From Channa striata (taxonomy: Eukaryota > Chordata > Actinopteri > Anabantiformes > Channidae), in assembly GCA_033026295.1 (NCBI GenBank), contig CM065171.1, positions 620,001-684,000 on the forward strand: a stretch of 64,000 bases of DNA, given 5' to 3'. Under the pieces are notes generated by a model. It had not been told where the DNA came from and made no database searches. It worked only from the letters and a program-made list of their open reading frames with translations. The position numbers and the translations under genes are program-made. Position 1 is the first letter of the stretch. Each line of letters begins with the position of its first letter. Below, piece by piece: positions 1-11,082 of this stretch.

Positions 1-19
1 CCCTCGCTTCAGTCTGCTA

Positions 20-34
20 ATGGGTGATAAATAG
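20..34 (+). other. short upstream ORF in the abhd17c leader
   Basis: An ATG at 20 opens a four-codon frame closed by TAG at 32-34, 62 bases before the main start codon. Its context (C at -3, G at +4) is moderate to weak. It lies in the leader only if transcription starts upstream of base 20, which the window cannot show because the promoter lies outside it. Confidence 0.3.
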
Positions 35-96
35 GAGCTGGACACGGAACACAGCTGTTTTATACATCGATACAGGCAGCGTTACCCCGCGCTTAA

Positions 97-581
97 ATGC
101 CCGAGCAAGGCCCGAGGATGAATGGGTTTTCTATCGGCGAACTATGCTGGCTGTTCTGTTGTCCGCCCTGTCCCAGTCGCATCGCAGCAAAGCTAGCTTT
201 CCTCCCCCCGGAGCCCACGTACTCGGTGCACACTGATCCGACCGGGGTTACTAGCTTGCATCTAAGCGAGCGGGCGGACTGGCAGTATTCTCAGCGAGAA
301 CTGGATGCAGTGGAAGTATTTAGCACCGGGAGCAGCCGGGGTAACCGAATTACATGCATGTTTGTGCGTTGCGCCCCGAACAGCCGGTACACGCTCCTGT
401 TTTCCCACGGCAACGCCGTGGACTTGGGTCAGATGTGCAGTTTTTACATCGGCCTCGGCTCCAGGATCAACTGCAACGTGTTCTCCTATGATTACTCAGG
501 CTACGGAGTCAGCAGTGGGAAGCCCTCTGAAAAGAACTTGTATGCAGACATCGAAGCGGCTTGGCAGGTCTTAAGGAACAA
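97..581 (+). CDS. abhd17c: abhd17c coding exon 1 (N-terminal half of depalmitoylase)
   Basis: ABHD17 proteins are serine hydrolases that remove palmitate from membrane proteins such as RAS and synaptic scaffolds at the plasma membrane. Exon 1 encodes residues 1-161 plus two bases of codon 162. Visible features are the N-terminal cysteine cluster (C17, C21, C22, C25 in CWLFCCPPC), the site of the enzyme's own palmitoylation in this family, then LHLSERADWQYSQRELDAVE and the HGNAVDLGQM oxyanion-hole strand. The MPEQGPRMNGF start matches the mammalian ABHD17C N-terminus rather than ABHD17A or B, so I assign the C paralogue. The exon ends at a GTGAGT donor (582-587), phase 2. The alanine/proline-rich insert of mammalian ABHD17C after residue 40 or so is absent, which explains 294 residues against about 329. 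ATG97 has a weak Kozak context and an in-frame ATG at 118 has a better one. Identification is very secure; the exact start is slightly less so. Confidence 0.95.
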
Positions 582-2641
582 GTGAGTTTGAACCATGTTC
601 AGCAAATGTCCTCCACGAATAATCTCAAGCCGAGCAGACGATGTACTTAATTAATTTCTGTCACTTTGCATTAATACATGCCAAACATACAGTCGTAAGT
701 GCTAACTTTTGTTTTTAGCAGAATATATTTCAGCAGTTTAAATATCTATAAAATTTATGTATAAATGTTAACCCTGTTACGAAGCTCTTCTGTTGTTGCC
801 AATGTTAATAATTTATTTCAAAGGGCAACAAACTAAGAAATGTACAGTTGAAAGTCTAAACTCAGGTTCTGCAGCCCTCTGGATAGTAATCTGAACTATT
901 TAACTTAATACGTGTTCATAAAAGTATTCTGTATTGTGAAAAGATCCACACACCCTTAAGCTGCAATTACCCCTTCGTCTGTATACAAGTTACATTTAAA
1001 GAATTTTCATACGCATATGCTTTACTTCCAGCAAATCAGAGCCACGCAGCTATTAAAATAGGGTTTAAAAAAGACATTGACATTTGCGCTTACACATACA
1101 GCCCATCCTGACAAAATCAGAAAAATGTCACAATTCCAGTGCATGTCTAAAAGGTGCTTCCTTCTTCTTTATGTCTTTCTTGTTTTGACTTCCTTTCCAT
1201 TTTCATTCCGACTTCATGACGTTAACCAATCCTCTCGTCATTGGTTCATTGCACAGGTTCATAAAACCTGTTACGTCGAGGCGTCTGCAACCTATCGTTA
1301 CCCACAACACCTTTCTTAACTGTTTCCTCTAGAACAATTTTCAGACACAATGACAAGAGGATGATGGAGGTTTTGTTTTTAAAATATTTTGTTAACATCA
1401 TGCAACGTGAGATTTCAAGTAAAAACAAGTATCTATCAATAGAAATTGTTAGAACAATCTTTAAGAAATATAAATAAAAAAATATTCAAATAAAAAGATC
1501 AAATCCACATGATGAAAGAAATCAAAGTTATGAAATCAGTGTTACCAACTCAGATGTTGGTGCAAACTGCAATCTGAACTCCTCAACATTTAGTTTCAAA
1601 TTGCTGAGTTTTCTTTTTTTATTGCTGTTCTCTTCTTGAACATAGTGAAAACAGTTTTCTGCACTTCATTTTTCTTGCCATTGAAAACAATTGGCATCAT
1701 TGCATGTAAATTCTACTGTTTGAACATGACAGGGGAAATTTCTATAGGGTGAAATCTGCCTGATATGTCTTGCATGGCCTTATTTATTTATTTTTAAAAC
1801 TCCCACACTAGCAAGTTAGTTTTTCAGATGCATGTCTTGCTCTCATTTGATATTTCCTTTGAGATAATTTTGCTTTGTACTATTAATATCTACAGATGAT
1901 TTCAATATACATTTTTAGTGCTCAGTGATACCAAAAGAACACTAAATCTGGATTTTTATTTTTGTGTGTGTGTCTGCTGATTTGACAAGAACCCAAAATA
2001 AAAAAATAAATTTAAAATTACTAAAAACTATATGCAAACATCACCAATGGGCTGTTGTCCTTTCATATATCCTTTCCTAACAGGTTTCTAATGCTACAAC
2101 TTCTCTGAAACTTGTGCAAAAACGCAAATTCTACTATTGTTATTGTCACCTTGTATCATAAAAAACAGCTAAATGTTACATGAAGGAATACATTGAAAGG
2201 AAACTACGAGCATCTTTTCCCATCTACTTTCATTGTTCCGTGACCCTCCAGAGAGTGAGCTTCTCAAGTATAAAACCGTGTTTTATACCGTAATCATTAG
2301 GCTCTCCTTAGGGGAGTTGAGCACCTGAGGAGAAGGTTTATGTTTATTCAATATCTTTTTAATTACATTTTGTGGAAAATCATTAAGACTGTGCCCTTAA
2401 ACAGCAATTTGATTTTATAATTGTAGTTCTGTTTCACAGCCTTTGGGGCTTTGTTGAATTGTAGCAGCTAGAAAGGCTTTGAAGGTAAAGATTTGTTTTC
2501 ACAAAGATCAGTTGGCTTGACATTTTGATTATTGTTAAATAAGTTTATTAGAATTTTCTTCCTCTTTGAAAAACTCCCACCAGGTTTTAAACATACACTT
2601 GTCCACACAATGCATACAATGCATGGAAGTATCATTGTTTT

Positions 2642-3068
2642 AATTCAATTAAATTCAACTTTGCTTAAATATACTGCCAATTTCACAAAGTCATCTCAAG
2701 GCACTTTACATAATAAAGTCAAGACTATCTAGACATTTAGAGAAAACCAACAAATCCGCCTTGAGCAGCTATAGGCAACAGTGGAGAGGAAAAACCGCAA
2801 GCAGAACGGGGTTCAGGGTGGGTGGCCATCCGCCTTGACCGGTTGGGGTGACACTTTCATCCAAAGAGTAATTTGGTAAGTTGGAGAGAGAAAAGAAAAG
2901 AGCAACATAAACGACAACAAAACATTGGGAGTGTTGGCAGGACCAGTAGCTGTGCACTGGAAGACACACAGCTCCAAAGCTGGGGACACCTGAAGACAGG
3001 GACAGAGAGAGGGAGAAGCACAACTATGGGAGAATGAAGACAGAGTTAATGTCCTACAGTGGTGACAT
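2642..3068 (-). mobile_element. L2-clade LINE copy A, 3' portion
   Basis: Read on the minus strand, this is the 3' UTR and tail of the L2 family seen elsewhere in the window. The degraded AATTCAACTTT tail end lies at about 2642, followed by CACTTTACATAATAAAGTC and the GACCGGTTGGGG segment. At about 3068 the L2 match stops inside GTTAATGTCCTACAGTGGTGACAT and RTE sequence begins. L2 resumes at about 4896. Confidence 0.8.
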
Positions 3069-3082
3069 ATAAGTATAGTGGT

Positions 3083-4896
3083 GACAAGGAAGTACAGGAC
3101 TGCATCCAAGGAAGTACAGGAAGTGCAGCGCAGAGTGAAGAGGGAGGTGGCAAAGGCTAAACAGAAAGCTTACGATGAGCTGTATGACAGGTTAGTCACG
3201 AAGGAAGAAGAGAAGGACTTCTACAGCTAGCCAGACAGAGAGATAGGGATGGGAAAGATGTGCAACAGATAAGGGTGATTAAAGACAGAGATGGAAAGGT
3301 GCCAACAACCCAGGAAAGTATGCAGAAAAGATGGAAGGAGTATTTTGAAGAGCTGATGAATGAGGAAAATGACAGGGAAAGAAGGGAGGAAGATGTGGAT
3401 GTTGTGGAGCAGGAAATAGCAGACATTAGAAAGGATGAGGTGAGAAAGGCTCTGAAAAGGATGAAGAGCGGGAAGGCTGTTGGTCCTGATGAAGTACATG
3501 TGGAAGTGTCTAGGAGAGACAGCAGTGAAGTTTCTGACAGGTCTGTTTAAAAGGATTTTGGTTATTGAGAAGATGCTTGAGGAATGGAGGAGAAGCGTTC
3601 TGGTGCCGATCTTTAAGAACTAGGGTGACACCCAGAACTGCAGCAACTACAGAGGGATAAAGCTGATGAGCCACACAATGAAGCTGTTGGAAAGAGTAGT
3701 GGAAGCCAGGTTTAGGAAGGAGGTTGAGATTTGTGAGCAGCAGTATGGTTTCATGCCCCGTAAGAGCACCACTGACGCCATTTTCACTATGAGATTGTTG
3801 ATGGAAAAGTACAGAGATGGTCAGAAGGAGCTGCATTGTGTCTTTGTGGATTTAAAGAAGGTGTATGACAGGATGCCGAGGGAGAAGCTGTGGTACTGTA
3901 TGAGGTTCTCGGGAGTCGCAGAGAAGTACGTCAGAGTAGTCCAGGACATGTATGAGAGGAGCATGACGGTGGTGAGATGTGCTGTAGGTCAGACAGAGGA
4001 GTTCAAGGTGGAGGTGGGACTACACATCGGCTTTGAGTCCCTTCTTGTTTGCTATGCTGATGGACAGGTTGACAGATGAGGTCAGACAGGAATCTCCCTG
4101 GACAATGGTGTTTGGAGATGACATTGTGATTTGCAGTGAGAGTAGAGAGCAGGTGGAGGAACAGCTGGAGAGGTGGAGGTTTGTTCTGGAAAGAAGAGGT
4201 ATGAAAGTCAGTCGTAGCAAGACAGAATACATGTGTCTAAACAAGAGGGAGTCAGGTAGACGAGTTATGTTACAGGGGGTTGAGGTGAGGAAGGTCCAGG
4301 AGTTTAAGTAGGTTAAGTAGCTTCAGTTCAGTGTGATGGGGAGTGTGGAAAAGAGGTGAAGAGGCGAGTGCAGGCAGGTTGGAATGGGTGGAGGAAAGTG
4401 TCAGGAGTGTTGTGTGACAGAAGAGTGTCAGCAAGACTCAAAGGAAAGGTGTACAGGACAGTGGTGAGACCAGCTCTGCTCTATGGGTTAGAGACAGTAG
4501 CAGTGAGAAAGAGACAAGAGGCAGAGATGGAGCAGCAGAGATGAAGATGTTGAGGTTCTCCTTAGGAATGACAAGGTTGGATAGAATAAGGAACGAGCTC
4601 ATCAGAGGGACAGCGCACGTTGCCTGTGTTAGCAACAAAGTCAGAGAGGCCAGATTGAGATGGTTTGGACATGTGCAGAGGAGGGATAGTGAATTTATTG
4701 GTAGAAGGATGTTGGAGATGGAGCTGCCAGGCAAGAGGGCGAGAGGACGACCAAGGAGGAGATATTAGCTGGATGTCCTAACAGAGGACAAACGGATGAT
4801 GAGGTTAGCTAGTAGTGTCAGTGGGGTGAAAGTGGAAGATGCCCAGGATACTAGGGTTGGTCCCAGCAGAGTAAAGTGGGTTTAAAAGAGGATGAT
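3083..4896 (+). mobile_element. RTE-clade LINE fragment lacking both ends
   Basis: This stretch aligns by eye along its length with the RTE element at 35413-38543, starting in the region between endonuclease and reverse transcriptase and ending about 20 bases before the TGGCGACCCC terminus. The RT remnants are in several frames: 3260-3550, 3666-4079, 4033-4311 and 4356-4768. The catalytic FADD has become FGDD, and several stops and frameshifts are present. The element is dead. Its lack of a 3' terminus is not how RTE insertions normally look, since these are usually truncated only at the 5' end. Confidence 0.85.
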
Positions 4897-4981
4897 TTTG
4901 AGCCTAGTCTTAAAAGTAGAGACGACTTCCTCAATCTGGAAAAGGGAGCTGGTTCCACAGGAGAGGAGCTTGATAGCTAAA
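4896..4981 (-). mobile_element. L2 copy A, continuation beyond the RTE fragment
   Basis: TTTTGAGCCTAGTCTTAAAA and GAGCTGGTTCCACAGGAGAG match the C-terminal coding part of the other antisense L2 copies (compare 54176-54270). About 110 bases of L2 between the two halves of copy A are missing where the RTE fragment sits. The copy ends at AGCTAAAG, next to unrelated sequence. Confidence 0.75.
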
Positions 4982-5140
4982 GTAGTAGTAGTGTGCATTG
5001 AAATGTAAAAAAAGTCCATATTATTATATTTCTATGGAAAAGTCTATTAAGAAGTGTGCCACATTAGGGGTCTTTGTAAAGAAAATCCCCCTACAAAGAG
5101 TATGATTATGGTTTTATATTTACCAGCTGGCAAGTACCTT

Positions 5141-5290
5141 TCTCTGTCGAGTTCGCATGCTCTCCCAGTGCTTGTGATACTCTGGTTTCCTCCCACAGAT
5201 CCAAGTATGCCAGGTAAATTGGTCACCCTATTGGTGCTGTTAGGTGTGAATGTGTATGCTGTGCATTTGCTGCTCTCTCTCTGTTGATGT
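5141..5290 (+). repeat. common teleost interspersed repeat, unclassified
   Basis: The string GTTCGCATGCTCTCCCAGTG, then GGTTTCCTCCCACAG, then AATTGGTCACCC and GTGTGAATGTG is the diverged form of a repeat I recognise from many fish genomes. Its second half recurs at 46174-46290. I cannot assign its class from sequence alone. Confidence 0.5.
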
Positions 5291-6164
5291 TTGGCATTAG
5301 AATGGGTTTCAAATAGCTACAGATGGCCACCTAAACCAGGCATTCACCAGACAACCACTTTATGCTAAACTCTTCAAAATCACTATAATTTGCCCAGCCC
5401 CTTTGGAGAGCAGGGATATGCTGTGGCATGAAGACCACCTCAAGCCATGGCCCCTGCCACAAGTCATTTTTCTACACAAAATGCCAAATATTAGCTCACA
5501 ATGGGTAAATGAAGGACCAAGACATTGCCTTTGGTTCAAAATATATCCATAACCATCAGAAAAATGGGTGGGGAACGAATGTTAGAAAAGTTTATCTTTC
5601 ATGTCAGTAACTCAACAGATTCCTCAAGTTACTCAATCACTAAAATGTATAGATTCATCTCCATGGATCAATGCTTGGTGCAATCCATATATCTATATAG
5701 GGTTCACTGTTTACTGTGTACTGTTTTCACTACTAAGCCATAACCACCAATCAGTCAGCTTTTTCAGTATTTATTTGGTTATTGTTTTTCCTCATACTCT
5801 AGCTGTATCTATCCAGGACAATAGTGTTGTGTTGCAAACACCACACACACACTCACAAGTGGACATTTCTGCACACTGGACATATTGTGTTGTTAAATGT
5901 TATGTGAATTACTTGGATTTGCTAATGATTATAGTTTTTACAGTTAGTTTTGATTTATCTGGCTGCTGTCATGTTTTGTACACCTAATTACTGTGTGTGG
6001 TTTCAGTGTCAGATCAGCTATGCAGCATCTCCCATTTTAGCACTGACCACAGTGATTTTTCCATGCAGTGATGAATACTTAAAAACAAACAAACAGATGA
6101 CTGGAAAAATTTTGCCTATAGGCTTATATTAGAGGCCACTCTAGCTTAAGAGAGTGTATGTCTA

Positions 6165-6360
6165 AGCAAAATTTCATTTTAATGGAGGAAACCTCTGACA
6201 GAACCAGGCTCAGAATGAGCAACCATCTGCCTTGATTGGTAGAGATAGGTAGAAATTCGAAAGAGTAAACAACGAAACATTGGATAGATTGGTAGGGCCA
6301 GCAACTGCAGATTGGAAACACGTGCTGCTCCTTAGGCAGGGATTCCTGTAGGAAGGCATG
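6165..6360 (-). mobile_element. old L2 3' UTR fragment
   Basis: On the minus strand this matches the L2 3' UTR at several points: GGAGGAAACCTC, GAACCAGGCTCAG, CATCTGCCTTGA, AACATTGGATAGATTGGTAGG. It is more diverged than the other copies and has no tail or coding sequence. Confidence 0.65.
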
Positions 6361-7478
6361 AAGATTGAAAGAAACGGAGGATCAAAAACTATATTTTGTA
6401 CCTGTTTTACACAATCAGTTCAGTTATTTATGAACTAAAATACGCAAGCAAAACAATTTTATCCATATAAAATTAAATGTGCAACTGGTCTGAATACTTT
6501 CTAAAGCCATTGTATGACCATATAAAACACCTAAAATTGTGTAGCGAGCTTCCTAAGGTTATCTGGCATGTATGAGTCAGCTGGAGGACAGCAGGCACTT
6601 TGTTCATTCATGTGTAGAGTCACAATCTCCAATCAGGATGACTGCTCAGTTCAGTTGCTGCTTATCAGAGGCTGGATTTGTCTAGTCCAGGAGATTAGTC
6701 ACACCTAAGCTGTTATCTGAGGTGCTATTATGATAGCATCACTTCATTGGTGCATATAATCTAGCACCTCTTGTACAAACCCTTTGGAATGGCTGGCTGT
6801 TAAGCAAAGGTCTAGCCCTACTGTGTATGTATGTTGTTGCTGAGGGCTGCTATTCAGCCTCTCTGCATTTGTCATAGCATTAAGGAGGTGGAAGGACTTG
6901 CTTCAAGACTCTTTCACTGATTTTGAGTTCTGTCCCATTGAAAGACTCTCCACAGGCCTGTTTTCTGTCAACGCTGCCCATTACTCTGCAGTATTTGAGA
7001 TGAGAGACTAGAAAGAGCCATGCCATTGTCCAGGTCCTGTATCAAGTTTTCTGTCATGCACCGTAGTAGTGTGTACAAGAAACTTAAAGTACTAGATGTA
7101 ACAATTCTTCTTAACAATGACAGAAAAATTGTCTGGGGCTGGGCGACTGCCCACGGAGGGTGGGCAGCCATCTGCCTTGACCGGTTGGGATGAGTGGAAA
7201 GTGAAGAGAGAAAACAACAGAGCAACAAAAGAAACAACAAAACATTGGGTAGGTTAGTAGGACCAGTAGCTGCACATTGTAAGACACACAGCGCCAAATC
7301 CGGGGACACCTGAGGACAGGGACAGAGAGAGGGACACAGAGAGGGAGAAAGACGACTACAGGAAAAAGAAGATACAGAGTTAATGTCATACAGTAGTGAC
7401 ATTATAAATGTGGGGTGAGAGGAAAGAATGAAGAGAAGGGGAAAGTGGCGCAGTGCAGAGTCCCCCAGCAGTCCAAGC

Positions 7479-8315
7479 CTATAGCAGCATAAAATAACTA
7501 ACTATAAGCTTTATTGAAGAGGAAAGTTTTGAGCCTCGTCTGAAAAATAGAGAGGGTGTCGGCTTCCCGAATCTGGACTCGGAGCTGGTTCCACAGGAGA
7601 GGAGCTTGATAGCTAAAGGCTCTGCATCCCATTCTACTTTTGGAAATTCTGGGAACCATAAATAGGCCTGCATTTTGGGACCGTAGTGCTCTCTTAGGAT
7701 GAAATGGTATTAGGAGATCTTTTGGGTATCATGGAACTTGACCGTTTAGAGCTTTATAGGTATGAAGAAGGGTTTTAAATTCTATTCTACATTTAATGGG
7801 AAGATAATGGAGAGAACCTAATGAAGGTGAAATATGATCTCTCTTACCAATCCCAGTCAGCAATCTTGCTGCAGCATTTTGGATTAATTGGAGGCTTTTT
7901 AGAGAGTTAAAAGTAGAGAATTACAGTTGTCCAATCTAGAAGTAACAAATGCATGAAAAGTTTTTCAGCATCACTTTGAGACAGGATGCTCCTAATTTTG
8001 GCAATGTTCCGTAGATGGAAGAAGGCTGTTCTAGAGATTTGTTTTATGTGTGAGGTAAATGACAAATCCTGGTCAAAAATGACTCCCAAGATTCCTCACA
8101 GTACTACTGGGGGCCAGAGTTATGTCATCTAAAGTAGCGTTATGGTTAGAAAACATGTTTCTGAGGCTTTTAAGCCCAAACACAGTAACTTCAGTTTTAT
8201 CTGAGTTTAGAAGAATGAAATTATACGTCATCCAGTCCCTTATGTCTTTTAGACAAGATTGTAGTTTGATTAATTGATTTGTTTCATCAGGTTTTGTAGA
8301 TAGATATAACTGCAT
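7479..8315 (-). pseudogene. L2 ORF2 C-terminal remnants (copy B)
   Basis: Three short frames at 8073-8315, 7907-8089 and 7479-7673 together cover the thumb and C-terminal region of ORF2: LSTKPDETNQLIKLQSCLKD, FTSHIKQISRTAFFHLRNIA and the region that in better copies ends FLFDKAYSWL. Frameshifts separate them. They continue the same copy as the RT remnant at 8433-9008. Confidence 0.75.
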
Positions 8316-8432
8316 GTCATCAGCGTAGCAGTGAAAATTGAGTGTTTTCTAATAATGTTGCCAAGGGGAGACATATATAGAGTTAAAGAGTTTTAGTCCT
8401 AACACAGAGCCTTGTGGAACTCCATAACTAAC

Positions 8433-9008
8433 TTATGTGAATGTGGAAGATTCATCGTTAACAGGAACAAATTGGAATCTATCCGATAGATAAGATTTAA
8501 CACAATTTAGTGCAGTTCCTTTAATTCCAATTACATGTTCTAGTCTCTGTAATAATATTCTGTGATCAATGGTGTCAAATGCAGCACTAAGATCTAGCAG
8601 AACTAGCATAGAGACAAGTCCATTATCTGAAGCCAGAAGAAGATCGTTGGGGACTTTAATCAGTGCAGTTTCTGTGCTATGATGAACCCTAAATCCTGAC
8701 TGAAATTCTTCAAACAAGTCGTTTCTGCGCAGGTGGTCACATAATTGCTTTGCAACCACTTTTTCAAGTATTTTAGAAATAAAGGGGAGATTGGATATTG
8801 GTCTGTAATTGGCTAAGACGCCTGGATCCAGACAAGGTTTTTTAAGTAGAGGTTTGATTACAGCTACCTTATTGGCCTTTGCTACATATCCTGTTTGCAA
8901 AGACTGATTAATTATATTTAATACGAACGTGTCTAATAAGGGTAGAGCATCTTTGAGCAGTCTATCTGGAATAGGGTGTAGCAGACATGTTGTTGGTTTA
9001 GATGCCAT
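8433..9008 (-). pseudogene. L2 reverse transcriptase remnant (copy B)
   Basis: 191 residues of open frame start MASKPTTCLLHPIP and contain ANYRPISNLPFISKILEKVV, FQSGFRVHHSTETAL and the motif-A segment LLDLSAAFDTIDHRIL of a non-LTR retrotransposon reverse transcriptase. The frame is lost after PVNDESSTFT, before the GVPQGSVLGP and YADD motifs, which persist only as decayed DNA downstream (on the minus strand). It is not functional. Confidence 0.85.
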
Positions 9009-10902
9009 TATAGTTGAAGTTAAGACATGTAAAGAAACCCTTACAATAAATTCTGCCTAACACCATTATTGTATTTATTGTCTCATATGTGATGCCCACA
9101 TTACAGCAAATACTTCCAAATTGTTTACCATCCAAAAATAACAAAAGCTGATCAGTTTTTTTTATTTTCGCTGGTAATCAGTGTGGGGCCTTAATTAATT
9201 TCCGAACCCACCACTGATTTAGTAATATGATCTGAATCTTTTGCCTTTAAATGTAGTTCTTTGACAGTTTGTACATCTTGCTTCATGCAAAGAATAATAA
9301 AACAAGTCAGGTCACAGTCTTCTAAGTATGGAAGGTCCTGCAGGGATCACACATCAGTCTTTATACCTTTTTCAGTTTGTTTGGAGGGCCAAAGTGATGT
9401 CTCAATGCAAGGCAGTTAGGTCAATGCATGAGAGACTATATTCCTTGTTCTTGAGTTACAAAGCCATATTATGAACATCTGTTGTAGAGTATAATCTGAG
9501 GCCAGAATAGTCTCATCACTGCAGCGCACATCTCCTTCTGCACTCCCCTCACATTATGTCTGATTGCTTCTCTATTTTTGTATTTCCATTTCTGTTTTAT
9601 AAATTCCTACTTGTCTGAAAGCTGTTTTAAATTTCTCCCTTTTTTTATGTCTTTCACACATTTTACTGCTTGTTAAATTGCAAATTTGCAGGCAGTCATA
9701 GTGTTACGTAGCTATCGTGATGTGTGCTCAGGCATTGTGAATCCTCTGAGTTGTTGTCCTTTCATTACAACTGCCTACAAGTCAGTGCTACTCTCATCTG
9801 ATATTCATGGAGAACTTTGATCATTTAATAAACTTGTAACATTCTTGACAATCCCCAAAAGGCAATAAAACAAACAATGAATTGCCTCTAATCAAATTTA
9901 GTGTTAGTAGAATTGTATTTTAAAATTTTTGTTTTATTTAAATGTTTGTGGACAACAGGGGATGTCCATTGCACAGAAAAATAAGCTTACCCAGGTTGCA
10001 GATTGACAGGAAACCCCCCAAAATGTAATCCTAAAATTTGGATCTACTCTGTTAGTAGTGTTTGCTTTTAGTCGAATATAAATAATCATTTTTATTAAAT
10101 TCATTAGTAGATATTAATTCTGAATATTTGAAAGTTTGAATACCTCTTACCTACTTTATTGACACTTATTTAACAGCTGCACTGTCCTGAAAATAGTGGA
10201 CACAAAATCACTTACAAAGCTCATGTTAAATGCTTTCTTTCACAAAAATCTATAGTCTAACAGAGTGGCTTAATTGCAGTGTTTAAATATTCACTATTCA
10301 TGATACTTATTATTAACTGAAATAAAAGGCCAATTCAGAAGTCTGGGGAAATAAGTCAACAGAGTCTCAGCAGATAAGTAAATTCTTGGACTGTACTCAA
10401 AAGTAAATTGTTGATACTGTTATCATTGACATACAGTATTATTAACTTTGCCTAATGTCTAAGATTGAGTGCCTACTTAACCTTGTTATTTTGAAAGGCA
10501 CAATTTAAAGAGAACAAAATACTCACTTAGTATCATAAAAAAGCTGATTTCACTTGAGCTGCAGTAAAATCAACACAACCACAGCCTACTTTATAAGCTG
10601 TAATTGAACAACAGAATATGATGCACGTTCAAAGAAAGCAAAGAAATTGAACAGGGCTATAGCAAAGTACATACACACTCATGGATCAGTTCTCTGTGGC
10701 CTTACATTTTAAATAAATCTGACATTTTAAGCATACAGTGTAGTGACTATAGTAGTTCACTACGCTCGATTAAAGCATACAAGGTTAGAATGATGTAAAT
10801 AGATGTATTTAAAAGGGCTCATTGTTTGTTTTTTAACAGCATGTAGGTGTCCTCTCTTCATCTATGTAAAATTACTTGATTGAATCTTTTCTGTGTTTAC
10901 AG

Positions 10903-11082
10903 GTATGGGGTGACACCTGAGAACATCATCCTCTATGGTCAGAGCATCGGCACTGTGCCCACCATCGACCTGGCTGCTCGCTATGAATGTGCTGCTGTCA
11001 TCCTACATTCACCACTCATGTCAGGCCTAAGGGTGGCCTTCCCTGATACACGCAAGACATACTGCTTCGATGCCTTCCCAAG
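10903..11082 (+). CDS. abhd17c: abhd17c coding exon 2 (nucleophile elbow)
   Basis: This 180-base exon follows a pyrimidine-rich tract and AG acceptor (10901-10902) and ends at a GTGAGT donor (11083). It completes codon 162 (K) and runs through the first two bases of codon 222, so both junctions are phase 2 and the frame is kept. It encodes YGVTPENIILYGQSIGT, where the GQSIG elbow carries the catalytic serine, S176 in the joined protein. The segment LHSPLMSGLRVAFPDTRKTY and the CFDAFP stretch, strongly conserved in all ABHD17 paralogues, follow. No frameshift or stop is present. Being so similar to its mammalian counterpart over its whole length, the exon is clearly under constraint, unlike the decayed sequence of the flanking introns. 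Confidence 0.96.

Larger units (their letters stand above)
7150..9023 (-). mobile_element. L2-clade LINE copy B (5'-truncated, antisense to abhd17c)
   Basis: The copy runs on the minus strand from an RT-coding segment at 9008 through the C-terminal domain to the 3' UTR at about 7150; the terminal tail is not recognisable. The 5' end lies 18 bases upstream of the codon for the M of MASKPTTC. The same junction, within a few bases, is seen in the copy at 53617-55684. The copy sits in intron 1 and is antisense to the gene. Confidence 0.88.
582..10902 (+). other. abhd17c: abhd17c intron 1
   Basis: A GTGAGT donor and a CAG acceptor after a T-rich tract bound this 10.3-kb intron. It holds an L2 copy broken by an RTE fragment (2642-4981), an unclassified teleost repeat (5141-5290), an old L2 3' piece (6165-6360) and an L2 copy with RT remnants (7150-9023). 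In 588-2640 and 9030-10880 I see only AT-rich non-coding sequence with no recognisable element. Confidence 0.9.

Noticed and set aside
24..236. 70-codon frame overlapping the start of abhd17c
   Set aside because: It opens at a GTG, overlaps the true coding frame of exon 1, and has no recognisable content.
3196..3836. Minus-strand frames over the RTE fragment in intron 1
   Set aside because: They are antisense shadows of the RT remnant, the same as at 36807-37482.
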